From Planctomycetota bacterium (GTDB lineage Bacteria; Planctomycetota; UBA11346): 35,926 nucleotides of DNA. The notes beneath the pieces were generated by a model that saw only the letters and a list, made by a program, of their open reading frames with translations, made no database searches and was not told the origin of the DNA. This document shows, piece by piece, positions 16,708-26,112 of this stretch (positions are counted from its first letter, which is position 1; every line of letters begins with the position of its first letter). Location: positions 1-35,926 of the forward strand of contig JAQIBG010000491.1 in the NCBI GenBank assembly GCA_027859175.1, written 5' to 3'. Both the position numbers and the translations under genes were made by a program.

Positions 16708-17928
16708 CTAGGCGAGAGCCCGGCGCCGATACCGCAACTCATACAGATCGTGGCTGACGGTCAGCAGCACCAAGCCCATCGCCATGGCCGACGCCAGCGG
16801 CCGGCCGGCTGCCCCCATGCTGACCAAGATAGCCACCACCAGCACCCCGCTCGCTCCAGGCGGCACCATACGCCGCTCCGGGCGCTGGCTCAGCGTGGCT
16901 GTGGTTGGCGACAGCGCCCCACGGAACACCCAGCGCGCCACCACGGCAAAACCAACCAAGACCCACACCACCGGGTCGGCGTTCAGCGTACCGAGAATCA
17001 GGCCCGCCAGGAGCCCGGTTCCCACGCTTACCGGCTGCTCCATGCCTTCGAGAGCCCGCTCGATGATGCTGATGCGCCCCTGGGGCACGTTCACGAACAC
17101 CGCGCCGATCAACAGGCCCGAAAACAAGGGCGCCGAGCCGAGCACCAAGCCCGTGCCACCGGCTACACCCAGCACCGCCAGCAAGAACAGATAGGCCTCT
17201 TCGCGGTTACGGGCGCGTTGGGCCAGCCAACCCAACACCAAGCCCATCCCCATCGGTACCAGCACCTCAAGAATCGGATTACACCACAGCGGCATAGTCA
17301 GCTGGGTGGCGCCCAAGCTGTTCTGAGCAAAGCCTGGCACGGCAATGGCCAAACCGCTCGAGCGGCCCAAGGGCAAAGACATCGCCGCGCCCGCCAGCAA
17401 GATCGCAATCAGATTCCACCAGCCCGCTGGTGCAACGTGGCCCAGCACCACATCACGATGGTTGACGTCAAACGAGCTCGCGCTGAAAGGCGGGCGCTGA
17501 CTCGTGGCCACCACCAAGGCGCCGATCGCGCCCGACCACGCCACACCGTTCACCCAGCCCAGATCAGTCAAAAACACCAGGCCCAGCAAACTCGGCACCG
17601 CCGCGAGGTGGAACAGAGCCAGGGCGGCCATCGAATGGCGCCGTAAAAAAGGCCAACCAGCGCGCCGCAGAAAGCCGCCGCGTAATTGGGTTCCGAGCAA
17701 TACGCCGGCGGTGGCCGTGGCCAGAGCCAAGATCGTGTCTAAGCTCTCACGCAGGGCCTCTGACAGCCACGGCCCCACTACCATCCCAATAACCAAGGGC
17801 AGCAAGCCGGTGTTGATCCAGGGATGCCAGAAACGGCGTTCGGTTTGCCGCGTGATGTGAGGCAGGCCGAGAGCCAGCAGGCCGCCTAACAGCAATAGGA
17901 CGATCAAGTCGACCCCGGAGCTCTTCAC
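16708..17928 (-). CDS. Cation/proton antiporter family (Na+/H+ exchanger-like) membrane protein
   Basis: About 12 hydrophobic segments; order 'LIVLLLLGGLLALGLP...LLPLVIGMVVGPWLSEALRESLDTILALATATAGVLLGTQL' resembles CPA-type antiporters. GTG start directly abuts the upstream stop codon. Confidence 0.7.
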   Translation of the reverse strand: MKSSGVDLIVLLLLGGLLALGLPHITRQTERRFWHPWINTGLLPLVIGMVVGPWLSEALRESLDTILALATATAGVLLGTQLRGGFLRRAGWPFLRRHSMAALALFHLAAVPSLLGLVFLTDLGWVNGVAWSGAIGALVVATSQRPPFSASSFDVNHRDVVLGHVAPAGWWNLIAILLAGAAMSLPLGRSSGLAIAVPGFAQNSLGATQLTMPLWCNPILEVLVPMGMGLVLGWLAQRARNREEAYLFLLAVLGVAGGTGLVLGSAPLFSGLLIGAVFVNVPQGRISIIERALEGMEQPVSVGTGLLAGLILGTLNADPVVWVLVGFAVVARWVFRGALSPTTATLSQRPERRMVPPGASGVLVVAILVSMGAAGRPLASAMAMGLVLLTVSHDLYELRYRRRALA

Positions 17929-18753
17929 CTAGAGCTCCAGGGAGTGGCCCTTATCGAGACCAATCGCTGCCGGTACATCGAGGGCGAAGGCGATGCCAGA
18001 ACCAGGCGCAGTCATGCCACCAGCGGCGATCCGAATCAGGTCTAACACTTCGGCGGTGCGGTCGGCCGGCACCACCGTGAGCAAGACCTGGGAATGGCCG
18101 ACGGCCTTGAACGCGCTGCGGAAACCGGCGAACAAGCTCATGTGGGCCGCCAGATGCTCGGCCATGCCACGCGCCTCCAGCACGGTGGCGCCACGCACGT
18201 CGTGGTCCACAAACAGCGCTAGCAAATGGTCAACAAATTCGACTTCTTTGAGAATCGCCACGATCAGGCGGTGCTCGGCCGTGGTGCCCACGGCGGGCTG
18301 CTCCACAACCGGCAAGCGTTTGCTGTGATGATGGTGCGGGCTCTGGTCTGACACCATGGTGTCGAGACTCTTGAGCAGCAACTCCGGATCGGTGGCCTCG
18401 CGCAGGTCGGCCCGGCACTTCTCGTCATGCAGCCCAGCCGCCAAGTGCGCCATCCAGCCGAGATGCAGCGAGGGATCACCAGCCGGGATCAACACCACCA
18501 ACCACAGCCAGGTCTCATCTTCGCTGCCAACGTTCTGGGCCTTCCAGGCACCCAGGGTTGGCTGGTCAACGCCATGATGGCGCAGATGGGCCAATTGGAC
18601 CCCGTGCCCGAGTGAGACCACGCGGTCTTCCAGGAGTTCGCATTCGGGCGCGGTCATGCTTGCCGATAGGGCCTCGGCCATCGCGGTTGCCCAGCGTCCG
18701 GGCAGATGCTCGGCCTCAACGATGCGAACGGTGTCGGGTCTGATGCGCGTCAC
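17929..18753 (-). CDS. Fusion of a PTS EIIA (type 2)-like domain with a PII-like signalling domain
   Basis: N-term 'LEDRVVSLGHGVQLAHLRHHGVDQP...ETWLWLVVLIPAGDPSLHLGWMAHLAAGLHDEKCRADLREATDPELLLKSL' (EIIA-like); C-term 'RLIVAILKEVEFVDHLLALFVDHDVRGATVLEARGM...SQVLLTVVPADRTAEVLDLIRIAAG...GIAFALDVPAAIGL' (PII-like). Confidence 0.6.
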   Translation of the reverse strand: MTRIRPDTVRIVEAEHLPGRWATAMAEALSASMTAPECELLEDRVVSLGHGVQLAHLRHHGVDQPTLGAWKAQNVGSEDETWLWLVVLIPAGDPSLHLGWMAHLAAGLHDEKCRADLREATDPELLLKSLDTMVSDQSPHHHHSKRLPVVEQPAVGTTAEHRLIVAILKEVEFVDHLLALFVDHDVRGATVLEARGMAEHLAAHMSLFAGFRSAFKAVGHSQVLLTVVPADRTAEVLDLIRIAAGGMTAPGSGIAFALDVPAAIGLDKGHSLEL

Positions 18754-18831
18754 GGCGGCAGGTTACGTCATCGCTCCAACTCGCAAGGTCGCAGCCGGCG
18801 GCTCTCACCCCGGCGCGCCGTCAGCGCCCGC

Positions 18832-19425
18832 TCACTGGCCCAGCGCGAACAGGATCAAGGCCTGGATCAGGCCGATGAGCAGGCCCAAAATAGCCCCCCA
18901 CCACTCAATCGCCCGAAACTCGGTGCGCGCCACCTTATGCACCACGCGCTCCAGATCTTCGAGATCCAAGCCGGCAACCTTGGCTTCAACGATAGCCGCA
19001 ATGTCAACGTGATCGGCCGCGGCCTTGGCAACGCCGGACATGATGTCGGCGCGATGAGCTGTGATCTCGCGCAGCACCGCATCGCGCAGGCCGCTCAAGC
19101 GATCTGGCGTGATCATCGAGCCGATCAATGGGATCGACTGCAAATCGCCAACCTTCTTAGCAATGACCTTGTCGAGGATTGGCGCCACATGGGGCTCCAG
19201 ATCGAGATTCTGCAAGGGCTCGAGCAGGGTCTCGATGCGGATCAAGTCTTCAGACACCACCGTACCGATGGTGGCCGCCAACTCGGCCTGACGCCGCGGT
19301 AGCAGGCCCTGCATCCCCAGCTTGCGCTGACGCGGATGAAACAACATGCGGATCGCGACCCAATTGGTCGCATATCCGATCAGAGCACCCACGACGGGTA
19401 ACAGAATCCACGGTAGCCACGGCAT
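18832..19425 (-). CDS. DUF445 family membrane protein
   Basis: 'LLPVVGALIGYATNWVAIRMLFHPRQRKLGMQGLLPRRQAELAATIGTVVSEDLI' is diagnostic for DUF445; C-terminal TM segment. Confidence 0.9.
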   Translation of the reverse strand: MPWLPWILLPVVGALIGYATNWVAIRMLFHPRQRKLGMQGLLPRRQAELAATIGTVVSEDLIRIETLLEPLQNLDLEPHVAPILDKVIAKKVGDLQSIPLIGSMITPDRLSGLRDAVLREITAHRADIMSGVAKAAADHVDIAAIVEAKVAGLDLEDLERVVHKVARTEFRAIEWWGAILGLLIGLIQALILFALGQ

Positions 19426-19553
19426 GGAGCGGGATGCTAGCCACCGTGGGCGCGCTGCAAGGCCGGCCAGTCACTGGGTTGGCCGGGTGCCGGGGCGCTG
19501 GGGCTTGCCTCCACCGGCCTCTCCAGGCACCGTCTGCGCCAGGAGATACGCGC

Positions 19554-20000
19554 ATGCGCCTTGCTCTGCTTATTCCAGCTCTGGCCCTGCTGTTCGCCGG
19601 CTGTGGTTCGTCGCGCAGTGATGACATCATCATCGCCGATGATGCCCCGGAGGCGGCGAGCGCCGGCACCACCGATGAGCAGGCCTCCGTGGCCGCTAAC
19701 GAGGCACCGGCGGCAGACCCCGCCAAACCAGCTCGCCCCGACGTGGTCGATAGCAGTGGCGTGACCGTGCCGAGCCGCATCGCGATCAGCATCATCCCCG
19801 GCATCGGTTATCAGATCGAGGGCAAGAACGCCAATTTGGCCGAAATCGACGAACTGCTACGCCTGATGGCCAAGCACAACCGCTACAGCGACATTCAGAT
19901 TCGCGCCAAGAGCCGCGGCACCGCCACCCTGGTGCAACCCCTGCTCGATCTCACTGAGAAGCACGATCTGGTGAACGTGAGCCTGCACACCGGGCGCTGA
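19554..20000 (+). CDS. Lipoprotein with ExbD/TolR-like periplasmic domain
   Basis: Signal MRLALLIPALALLFAGC (lipobox) with AGGAGA upstream; 'VTVPSRIAISIIPGIGYQIEGKNANLAEIDELLRLMAKHNRYSDIQIRAKSRGTATLVQPLLDLTEKHDLVNVSLHTGR' matches the ExbD C-domain pattern. Confidence 0.65.
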   Translation: MRLALLIPALALLFAGCGSSRSDDIIIADDAPEAASAGTTDEQASVAANEAPAADPAKPARPDVVDSSGVTVPSRIAISIIPGIGYQIEGKNANLAEIDELLRLMAKHNRYSDIQIRAKSRGTATLVQPLLDLTEKHDLVNVSLHTGR

Positions 20001-20051
20001 CAAGCGGGCCCCGCGCCTTGCCAATGCGCGAGGCGCGCTAGCGTGCCGCCC

Positions 20052-20828
20052 ATGACCACCGCCATCATTATGCACGGCGCCGCCGGGCGCATGGGCCAAC
20101 GCATTCTCAGCTTGGCCGCCGACAACAACGATTTCAGCATCAGTGCCGGCGTTGACCTGAAACCAGGCACGCTGCGCGCGCTTGGCGTTCCTAGCGATGC
20201 GCCACTGGTGCAGGCCCTGCCAGCCAAGGCCGGCAGCGTGGTCATCGACTTCAGCCACGCCACGGTCACGCCTGGCGTGATTGCCCACTGTGCCGAGCAC
20301 GGCATGCCGCTGGTGATTGGCACCACCGGGGTCAGCCCCGACGAGCAGGCCGCGCTGATCGAGCAGGCCGCCAGCGCCATCCCAATCATCTGGGCGCCCA
20401 ACATGGCAATTGGCGTTAACGTGGTGTTTGAGATCGCAGCACGCATCGCCAAAACCCTCGGCCTCGACTACGACATCGAAATCGTAGAGGCCCACCATCA
20501 CCACAAGGTGGACGCCCCCTCCGGCACCGCCTATGGGATGTCTGATGCGATCTGCGAAGCCACCGGCCGCACCCGCAGCGATCTGGTCCACGGCCGCGAG
20601 GGCCACACCGGGGCCCGCACCCGTGGCGAGATCGGCATGCACGCCCTGCGCATGGGCGATGTGGTTGGTGACCATACCGCCTACTTCGTGGGTGGCGGCG
20701 AGCGCATCACGCTCGGCCATATGGCCCACACGCGCGACATCTTCGCCAATGGTGCCCTGCGCGCTGCGGCCTACCTAGCCACTCAGCAGCCGGGTCGCTA
20801 CACCATGAAAGACGTGCTCGGCCTATGA
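20052..20828 (+). CDS. dapB: 4-hydroxy-tetrahydrodipicolinate reductase
   Basis: 'TAIIMHGAAGRMGQRI', 'VVIDFSHA', 'PLVIGTTGVS', 'IVEAHHHHKVDAPSGTA', 'RGEIGMHALRMGDVVGDHTAYFVGGGERITLGHMAHTRDIFANGALRAA'. GTG at 20043 is an alternative start. Confidence 0.97.
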   Translation: MTTAIIMHGAAGRMGQRILSLAADNNDFSISAGVDLKPGTLRALGVPSDAPLVQALPAKAGSVVIDFSHATVTPGVIAHCAEHGMPLVIGTTGVSPDEQAALIEQAASAIPIIWAPNMAIGVNVVFEIAARIAKTLGLDYDIEIVEAHHHHKVDAPSGTAYGMSDAICEATGRTRSDLVHGREGHTGARTRGEIGMHALRMGDVVGDHTAYFVGGGERITLGHMAHTRDIFANGALRAAAYLATQQPGRYTMKDVLGL

Positions 20829-21484
20829 GCGCGCCGCGTGCGGTCAGCTTCGACGTTCACGGCACTCTGATCCTACCCACGCCCTCGATTGGCGCGCTGT
20901 ACGCAGCTGCTGCCGCCGAGCAGGGGCTGAGCGTGCCGGCCGATGAAGTCGAAGCGGCTTTTGGGCCGGCCTTCAAGGCGGTGCGCAGCACCTGGGACGT
21001 GCCCTACGGCCGCAATGAAGCCGACGCGCGCCGGTTCTGGCACCAGGTCATCAATCGCACCTTCACGGGGCAGGCCTCGCCAGCCCTGTGCGATGCCCTG
21101 TTTGACAGCCTTGGCCACGGCCAAGCGTGGCGGGTGCTACCCGGCGCCCACCAGGCCCTGGCGCTGGTGCGGGCCGCCGGCCTGCCGGTGTACGCCTGCA
21201 CCAATTTCGACGGCCGCGTGCATCAGATTCTGGCCGACCTCGATTTGCACCTCGATGTGGTGTTCACCTCGGCCCATTACGGCGCTGCCAAGCCTGACCC
21301 GGCCATTCTGCTCGCGGCCTGCGCCGCCGCCGCGTGCGAGCCCAGCGAGTTACTCCACGTGGGCGATCACCCGCACGAAGACGCCGGCGCGTGCAGCGCT
21401 TGCGGTGCGCGCTTTTTTGCAGTGGAACGCGGCGCGGGGATCAACCCCGCACGGCTACAAGCCGCTCTCGCACAGTCGAACTGA
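20825..21484 (+). CDS. HAD superfamily hydrolase
   Basis: 'VSFDVHGTLI' motif I, 'VYACTNFDG', 'SAHYGAAKPDPAILLAA', 'LLHVGDHPHEDAGACSACGARFFAVERG'; ATGA overlap with dapB. Confidence 0.9.
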   Translation: MSAPRAVSFDVHGTLILPTPSIGALYAAAAAEQGLSVPADEVEAAFGPAFKAVRSTWDVPYGRNEADARRFWHQVINRTFTGQASPALCDALFDSLGHGQAWRVLPGAHQALALVRAAGLPVYACTNFDGRVHQILADLDLHLDVVFTSAHYGAAKPDPAILLAACAAAACEPSELLHVGDHPHEDAGACSACGARFFAVERGAGINPARLQAALAQSN

Positions 21485-21485
21485 C

Positions 21486-23249
21486 TTAACCCCGGAGCGC
21501 CGCCATCGCGTCGCGAACCAATCCGACCACATGCGTTACCGCGTCGCTGATTGCCACGTCGCCGCCCTCGCCTTGGCGGGTCTTGATCTCGAGATTGCCG
21601 TCAGCAACACCGCGACCAGCCACCACCTTGACCGGGATACCGATGAGGTCCCAGTCTTTGAACTTCACGCCGGGCTTGGCGTCGCGGTCATCAAGAATGA
21701 CCTCGATGCCCTGGGCCTTGAGCTCGGTGTAGAGCTGCTGGGCTACCCCCATCAGATTCTCATCGTCAGCGCGCGTGGGCACCACTACCACTTGGTAGGG
21801 CGCAATCGACATCGGCCACACGATCCCGTTCTTGTCGTTATGCTGTTCCACCGCCGCCGCCGCCAGGCGGCTGGTGCCGATACCGTAGCAGCCCATGGTC
21901 AGTGGATGCCGCTTGCCGTCTTCGCCGGTGAATTCGGCGCCCATGGCGGCCGAGTACTTGGTACCGAGCTTGAAGATGTGACCGGCCTCAATGCCGCGCC
22001 GTTCAACCAACTCGCCGCTGCCAGCGGGCGCCACGTCACCAGCCACCGCCAAGGTGATATCGGCCTGAACCGCATCGGCCAGATGCGCAGCGATGCTGAC
22101 CGCGGCGTGGGTGTCGTCTTGATTGGCACCTGCCACCACAAGGGCTTCGGCATCAAGCACGGCATCAAACACCACCACATCGGCGTTGAGGCCCGGGCCG
22201 GCAAAGCCCGGGGCACAACCAGTGGCAGCACGCACGGCGGCTTCGTCCATCGCGCGCAGCTGCAACACTTCGCCCACGCGCTGCGACACCGCATTGCTCA
22301 GCTTGATCTCGTTAACCTCGCGATCGCCGCGCACAAAGGCCGCCACGGTGCGGTCGCCATCAACCGTTTCTGCCACCAGCAGCACCGCCTTGAGCGTGTT
22401 GGCGCTGGTCAGGTCGGGGTAGCCATTGGCCTGAAGGTAGGTCACCACCTCGTCGATGGTTTTGGCGCCCGGTGTGGGCAAGGCCGTGCCGGCCGCCGGG
22501 GCCGACCAAGCCGGCGCCGCGGGAATAGCGCATTCGGCGCGCTCAACGTTGGCCGCGTAGCCACTGTCCGGATGAAACAGGATCGCGTCTTCACCAACAT
22601 CGGCCGCAATCATGAATTCATGCGAGGATGAACCACCAATGGCGCCGGTATCGGCCTCAACCGCGAAGGCTTCGAGCCCACAGCGACGGAAGGCCGTGGT
22701 GTAGGCCTGGCGCATCGCTTGGTAGGTGTCGTCGAGACTCTGCTCTGAGCCATGGAAGGAGTAGGCGTCCATCATGATGAATTCTTTGACCCGCATCAGG
22801 CCGAAGCGCGGGCGGATCTCATCACGGAACTTGGTGTGCTGCTGGAAATAGCATACCGGCAGCTGCTTGTAGCTGGTGATCTGGTTGCTGGCGTAATCGG
22901 TGACCACTTCCTCGGCCGTCGGCGACAAACCAAACTCCTGGCCGCCACGATCGGTGACGGTGAGCATGGTGCGGGTGGCCTGGAAGCCGGCCCAACGGCC
23001 CGAGCGCTCCCACAGGCTGCGCTCCTGCATGATCGGCATGGTGACCTCAACGCCACCGGCGCCGGCGATTTCCTCAGCCACAATGCGGCTGATCTTGTCG
23101 ACCACGCGCTTGAGGAAGTGCCCGTAGAGGTAGAGCCCAGCGCCAGACTTGTGCAGGTAGCCCGCCCGCGTCAGCAGTTTATGGCTGACGATCTCGGCGT
23201 CGGCGGGGTCTTCACGCAGGGTCACGATATTCAGGGTGCGGGCGCGCAT
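21486..23249 (-). CDS. proS: Prolyl-tRNA synthetase (bacterial type with editing insertion)
   Basis: 'MRARTLNIVTLREDPADAEIVSHKLLTRAGYLHKSGAGLYLY', 'QERSLWERSGRW', 'LSPTAEEVVTDY', 'FRDEIRPRFGLMRVKEFIMMDAYSFH', 'GCYGIGTSRLAAAAVEQHND'. Confidence 0.97.
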   Translation of the reverse strand: MRARTLNIVTLREDPADAEIVSHKLLTRAGYLHKSGAGLYLYGHFLKRVVDKISRIVAEEIAGAGGVEVTMPIMQERSLWERSGRWAGFQATRTMLTVTDRGGQEFGLSPTAEEVVTDYASNQITSYKQLPVCYFQQHTKFRDEIRPRFGLMRVKEFIMMDAYSFHGSEQSLDDTYQAMRQAYTTAFRRCGLEAFAVEADTGAIGGSSSHEFMIAADVGEDAILFHPDSGYAANVERAECAIPAAPAWSAPAAGTALPTPGAKTIDEVVTYLQANGYPDLTSANTLKAVLLVAETVDGDRTVAAFVRGDREVNEIKLSNAVSQRVGEVLQLRAMDEAAVRAATGCAPGFAGPGLNADVVVFDAVLDAEALVVAGANQDDTHAAVSIAAHLADAVQADITLAVAGDVAPAGSGELVERRGIEAGHIFKLGTKYSAAMGAEFTGEDGKRHPLTMGCYGIGTSRLAAAAVEQHNDKNGIVWPMSIAPYQVVVVPTRADDENLMGVAQQLYTELKAQGIEVILDDRDAKPGVKFKDWDLIGIPVKVVAGRGVADGNLEIKTRQGEGGDVAISDAVTHVVGLVRDAMAALRG

Positions 23250-23360
23250 CAATGTCTCCAAAAACTCGGTTTGGCACCATGGCGGGGCCCCCGAAGTGGG
23301 CAAGTAGGGAAGATGGGGCCCGCAAGCCGCCTGGTGTATTTCAACAGCCTGCTAAAACGG

Positions 23361-25163
23361 CTAGACCTCGTCGACCGGCAGCCCAAAGGCCTTCATCACG
23401 CGCAGGGCGTTGGTGGTTTCCAACACGCCGGGGCGTAGGGCATAGTCAAAGGCCATGTCAGGGCCCTCGCTGTGCTCGAGAGCGGCGCGGTCGGCGAAAT
23501 GTGCCAGCACAAAGCGCTCAGGCTCGTGTTCCGACAGGCGCGCCAGATCCAGGTCATGCGTGCTCACCACCAGGCAGCCAGCGGTGCCACGCAGGTGATC
23601 GATCACCGCTTTGGTGCCGAGGTGGCGCTCGCGCGAGTTGGTGCCGGCCAGGATCTCGTCTAAGCCAAGTAAGAGCGGCGCATCGCCGGCGTGGGCCAAG
23701 TCGAGCACCACTTTGAGGCGTTCGACCTCGGCCTGGAAACGACTACGCCCGGAGCGCAGATCATCGCTCACGCGCATCACCGTGGCCAGCCGCATCGCGC
23801 GCATTGCGCAACTCTTGGCCGGTACCGGCGCGCCCAAACGCGTCAGCACCACGGCCAAGGCGATGGCGCGCATAAAGGTGCTCTTGCCCGAGGCATTGGC
23901 ACCGGTCAGCAGCAAGACCTGGCCGTCGCGCAGGTCAATCGCGTTACCGACTCGGCTGTCGCGTGGCAACAGTGGGTGCGCCAAATCGTCAGTCACCAAC
24001 AGGTGACCAGCTTCGGCCTCGTTGGCCCAGCAACCACCTTGCTCAGCGGCGTAGGTCGCCAAACAACTCAAGGCCTCGCCGCGGCCCAAGCAGGCGCACC
24101 AAGCCGGATAATCGCGACCGTATTGATCGGCCCAGCGATGGAGACGCCGCATGTTGCGCCACTCGATCAGCACCACTGCACCCAGCAGTGCGCGCAGCGC
24201 GTTACCGCCCTTGGCCACCGCATCCAAGGCCTTGGCCAAGCCCTCAAGGCCGGCCGCGGCCGTTGCGGCCTCACTACGCAAGCGCGCCAACTCGGGATGC
24301 GCACCCGGCGCTTCGGCAATCGCCGACAAGGCGCGCGCATAGGCCCGCACCCGCACCCGCGAGCGGCTCGGCTCTTTCAGCGCAAGACTGCGACGGGCGA
24401 TGCCATCGATCGGAAACCATAACACCGACACCAACAGCAGGGCCAGCAACATGCCGCCGCCGCCATCACGCCAAGCCCCGTAGACGAGCAGGCCAGGCCC
24501 AAGAATGCGGCCAATCCACACCACGACCCACCACCACGCCGCCGGCTGGGCCGGGCGCTTGGCAAGCCAAGTCTCAATCTCGTCGACACCGTCACCGTGC
24601 TCATCCACGTCACCGGTGGCCATTACCGCAAGGCTGGCTCGCCACGCATGGGCCTCAGCCAACTGCTGGACCTGGCCCTGCCGCTGCGCGTCCACCCGCG
24701 CCACATTGTCGAGCAACCATGCCGCCAACTGCGAGCGCCCTGGACGCGAGCCAGCGGTATTCAGGAGTTGGAACAAGCCGCCCGGGCCCACCACATCCAA
24801 ATCGGCCGCAAAGGCATGCTTGGCCGACACCCAGGTGGTGCCATCGTCCTGGCCATGGTCCCACTGGCCCTGCAGGCGCTCACTGCCACGACGATGGTAA
24901 CGCTCCAGGAGACGGGCCCGCCGCAGATGATCATCAACCTGCAGATGCCACAAGGCCAGCAGCAGGAATGCCGCCAAGCTACCCCCTGCCAGGGCGATCG
25001 ACCACACCGTCGCGTCTGCGATGGTGGCAGCAGCTCCAATCGCCAGGGCGATAAAGGCCACAAAACGCAGCAAAGCGATCAGATTGTAGCTGCGGCGGCG
25101 GCGGCGCGCTTCGCTAGCGGCAGCCTCTGCGGCGGCTTGATGGGTCGCGACGGTTAGCGTCAT
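23361..25163 (-). CDS. Membrane-anchored MutS-family ATPase
   Basis: C-term MutS ATPase: 'LLLTGANASGKSTFMRAIALAVVLTRLGAPVPAKSCAMR', 'SGRSRFQAEVERLKVVLDLA', 'LLLGLDEILAGTNSRERH', 'CLVVSTHDLDLARL'; N-term hydrophobic segments 'LIALLRFVAFIALAIGAAA' and 'VWSIALAGGSLAAFLLLALWHL'. Confidence 0.9.
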   Translation of the reverse strand: MTLTVATHQAAAEAAASEARRRRRSYNLIALLRFVAFIALAIGAAATIADATVWSIALAGGSLAAFLLLALWHLQVDDHLRRARLLERYHRRGSERLQGQWDHGQDDGTTWVSAKHAFAADLDVVGPGGLFQLLNTAGSRPGRSQLAAWLLDNVARVDAQRQGQVQQLAEAHAWRASLAVMATGDVDEHGDGVDEIETWLAKRPAQPAAWWWVVVWIGRILGPGLLVYGAWRDGGGGMLLALLLVSVLWFPIDGIARRSLALKEPSRSRVRVRAYARALSAIAEAPGAHPELARLRSEAATAAAGLEGLAKALDAVAKGGNALRALLGAVVLIEWRNMRRLHRWADQYGRDYPAWCACLGRGEALSCLATYAAEQGGCWANEAEAGHLLVTDDLAHPLLPRDSRVGNAIDLRDGQVLLLTGANASGKSTFMRAIALAVVLTRLGAPVPAKSCAMRAMRLATVMRVSDDLRSGRSRFQAEVERLKVVLDLAHAGDAPLLLGLDEILAGTNSRERHLGTKAVIDHLRGTAGCLVVSTHDLDLARLSEHEPERFVLAHFADRAALEHSEGPDMAFDYALRPGVLETTNALRVMKAFGLPVDEV

Positions 25164-25241
25164 GGCCGGCATGCTATGGCTTGGTGGGCGCTGTCACCTG
25201 CGAGCCCTTGCTCCGGCGATACGTTTTCGCACAGTATGGCG

Positions 25242-26111
25242 ATGCAGGAGGGCCTCACGCGACGGGAATTGATTGCCGCCGGAGCAGCATTGTTGCTGGC
25301 TGGTTGTGCACGGCACCGCGGCGGCCTATCGGCTCGTCCGAGCGAATCTCAGATCATTACGCCCGATCACCCCCATTACGCGACTCCGATTGCCGCACCT
25401 GATGGGCTGTGGTACCGAGTTGCCAAGGGTGACACCCTCTCAGGCATCTCGCGCCGTTCTGGGGTTCCGGTCAAAACCATCGCCGGTGACAACCGACTGG
25501 CTTCGAGTCTGATCAAACCTGGGCAGCGTTTGTGGCTTCCTGGTGTCCATCACCTGGAAACTGACCCCCTTGCTGTGGCCCAGGCTAAACAGGCCAAACG
25601 CATCCAGCGCGCGGTGGCAGGCGATTACCAACTCGTGCCGCGCTCAGAATGGACCCGCACCAAGCCGCGCAGCAATTACAAAAAGATGGGCAAAGTCACC
25701 CGGATCACCCTGCACCACACCGGTGAGCACAAGGGCATGGTTGGCAAGTCTGACGTCGAAATTGTCCGGATGATTGAACGCTATCATCGCGATGGGCGCA
25801 AATGGTCGGCTATCGGCTACCACTACTTAGTAGGCCGCGATGGACGTATCTACGAAGGCCGGCCAGCCTGGATCCAGGGCGCTCACACTTCCAAGGCCAA
25901 CAGCAATAATCTTGGCATTTCCTGCATTGGAGATTTCCATCACCATTTGCCGACCGAAGCCCAGATGGGCGCCCTGATCGCGTTCCTCGGCAACCGCCGA
26001 ACGCATTACGGCGTGGGCCGCACCCGGGTTTACGGTCATCGTGACCTGAGTCCGTCAATCTGCCCCGGCGATACACTCTACGGCTGGCTCAAGGGCTATA
26101 AGCGAGGCTGA
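25242..26111 (+). CDS. Tat-type lipoprotein N-acetylmuramoyl-L-alanine amidase with LysM domain
   Basis: 'LTRRELIAAGAALLLAGC' (RR + lipobox), LysM 'LWYRVAKGDTLSGISRRSGVPVKTIAGDNRLASSLIKPGQRLWLPG', Amidase_2/PGRP 'ITLHHTGEHKG...AIGYHYLVGRDGRIYEGRP...GISCIGDF...VYGHRDLSPSICPGDTLY'. Confidence 0.93.
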   Translation: MQEGLTRRELIAAGAALLLAGCARHRGGLSARPSESQIITPDHPHYATPIAAPDGLWYRVAKGDTLSGISRRSGVPVKTIAGDNRLASSLIKPGQRLWLPGVHHLETDPLAVAQAKQAKRIQRAVAGDYQLVPRSEWTRTKPRSNYKKMGKVTRITLHHTGEHKGMVGKSDVEIVRMIERYHRDGRKWSAIGYHYLVGRDGRIYEGRPAWIQGAHTSKANSNNLGISCIGDFHHHLPTEAQMGALIAFLGNRRTHYGVGRTRVYGHRDLSPSICPGDTLYGWLKGYKRG

Positions 26112-26112
26112 C

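Noticed and set aside
20943-22631. 562-aa plus-strand ORF overlapping the HAD hydrolase and proS
   Set aside because: Out of frame with the HAD gene and antisense to proS, both of which have strong family motifs; composition is typical of a shadow ORF.
23963-25054. 363-aa ORF antisense to the MutS-like gene
   Set aside because: Pro/Arg/Ala-rich shadow translation, no recognisable domain, sense strand clearly coding.
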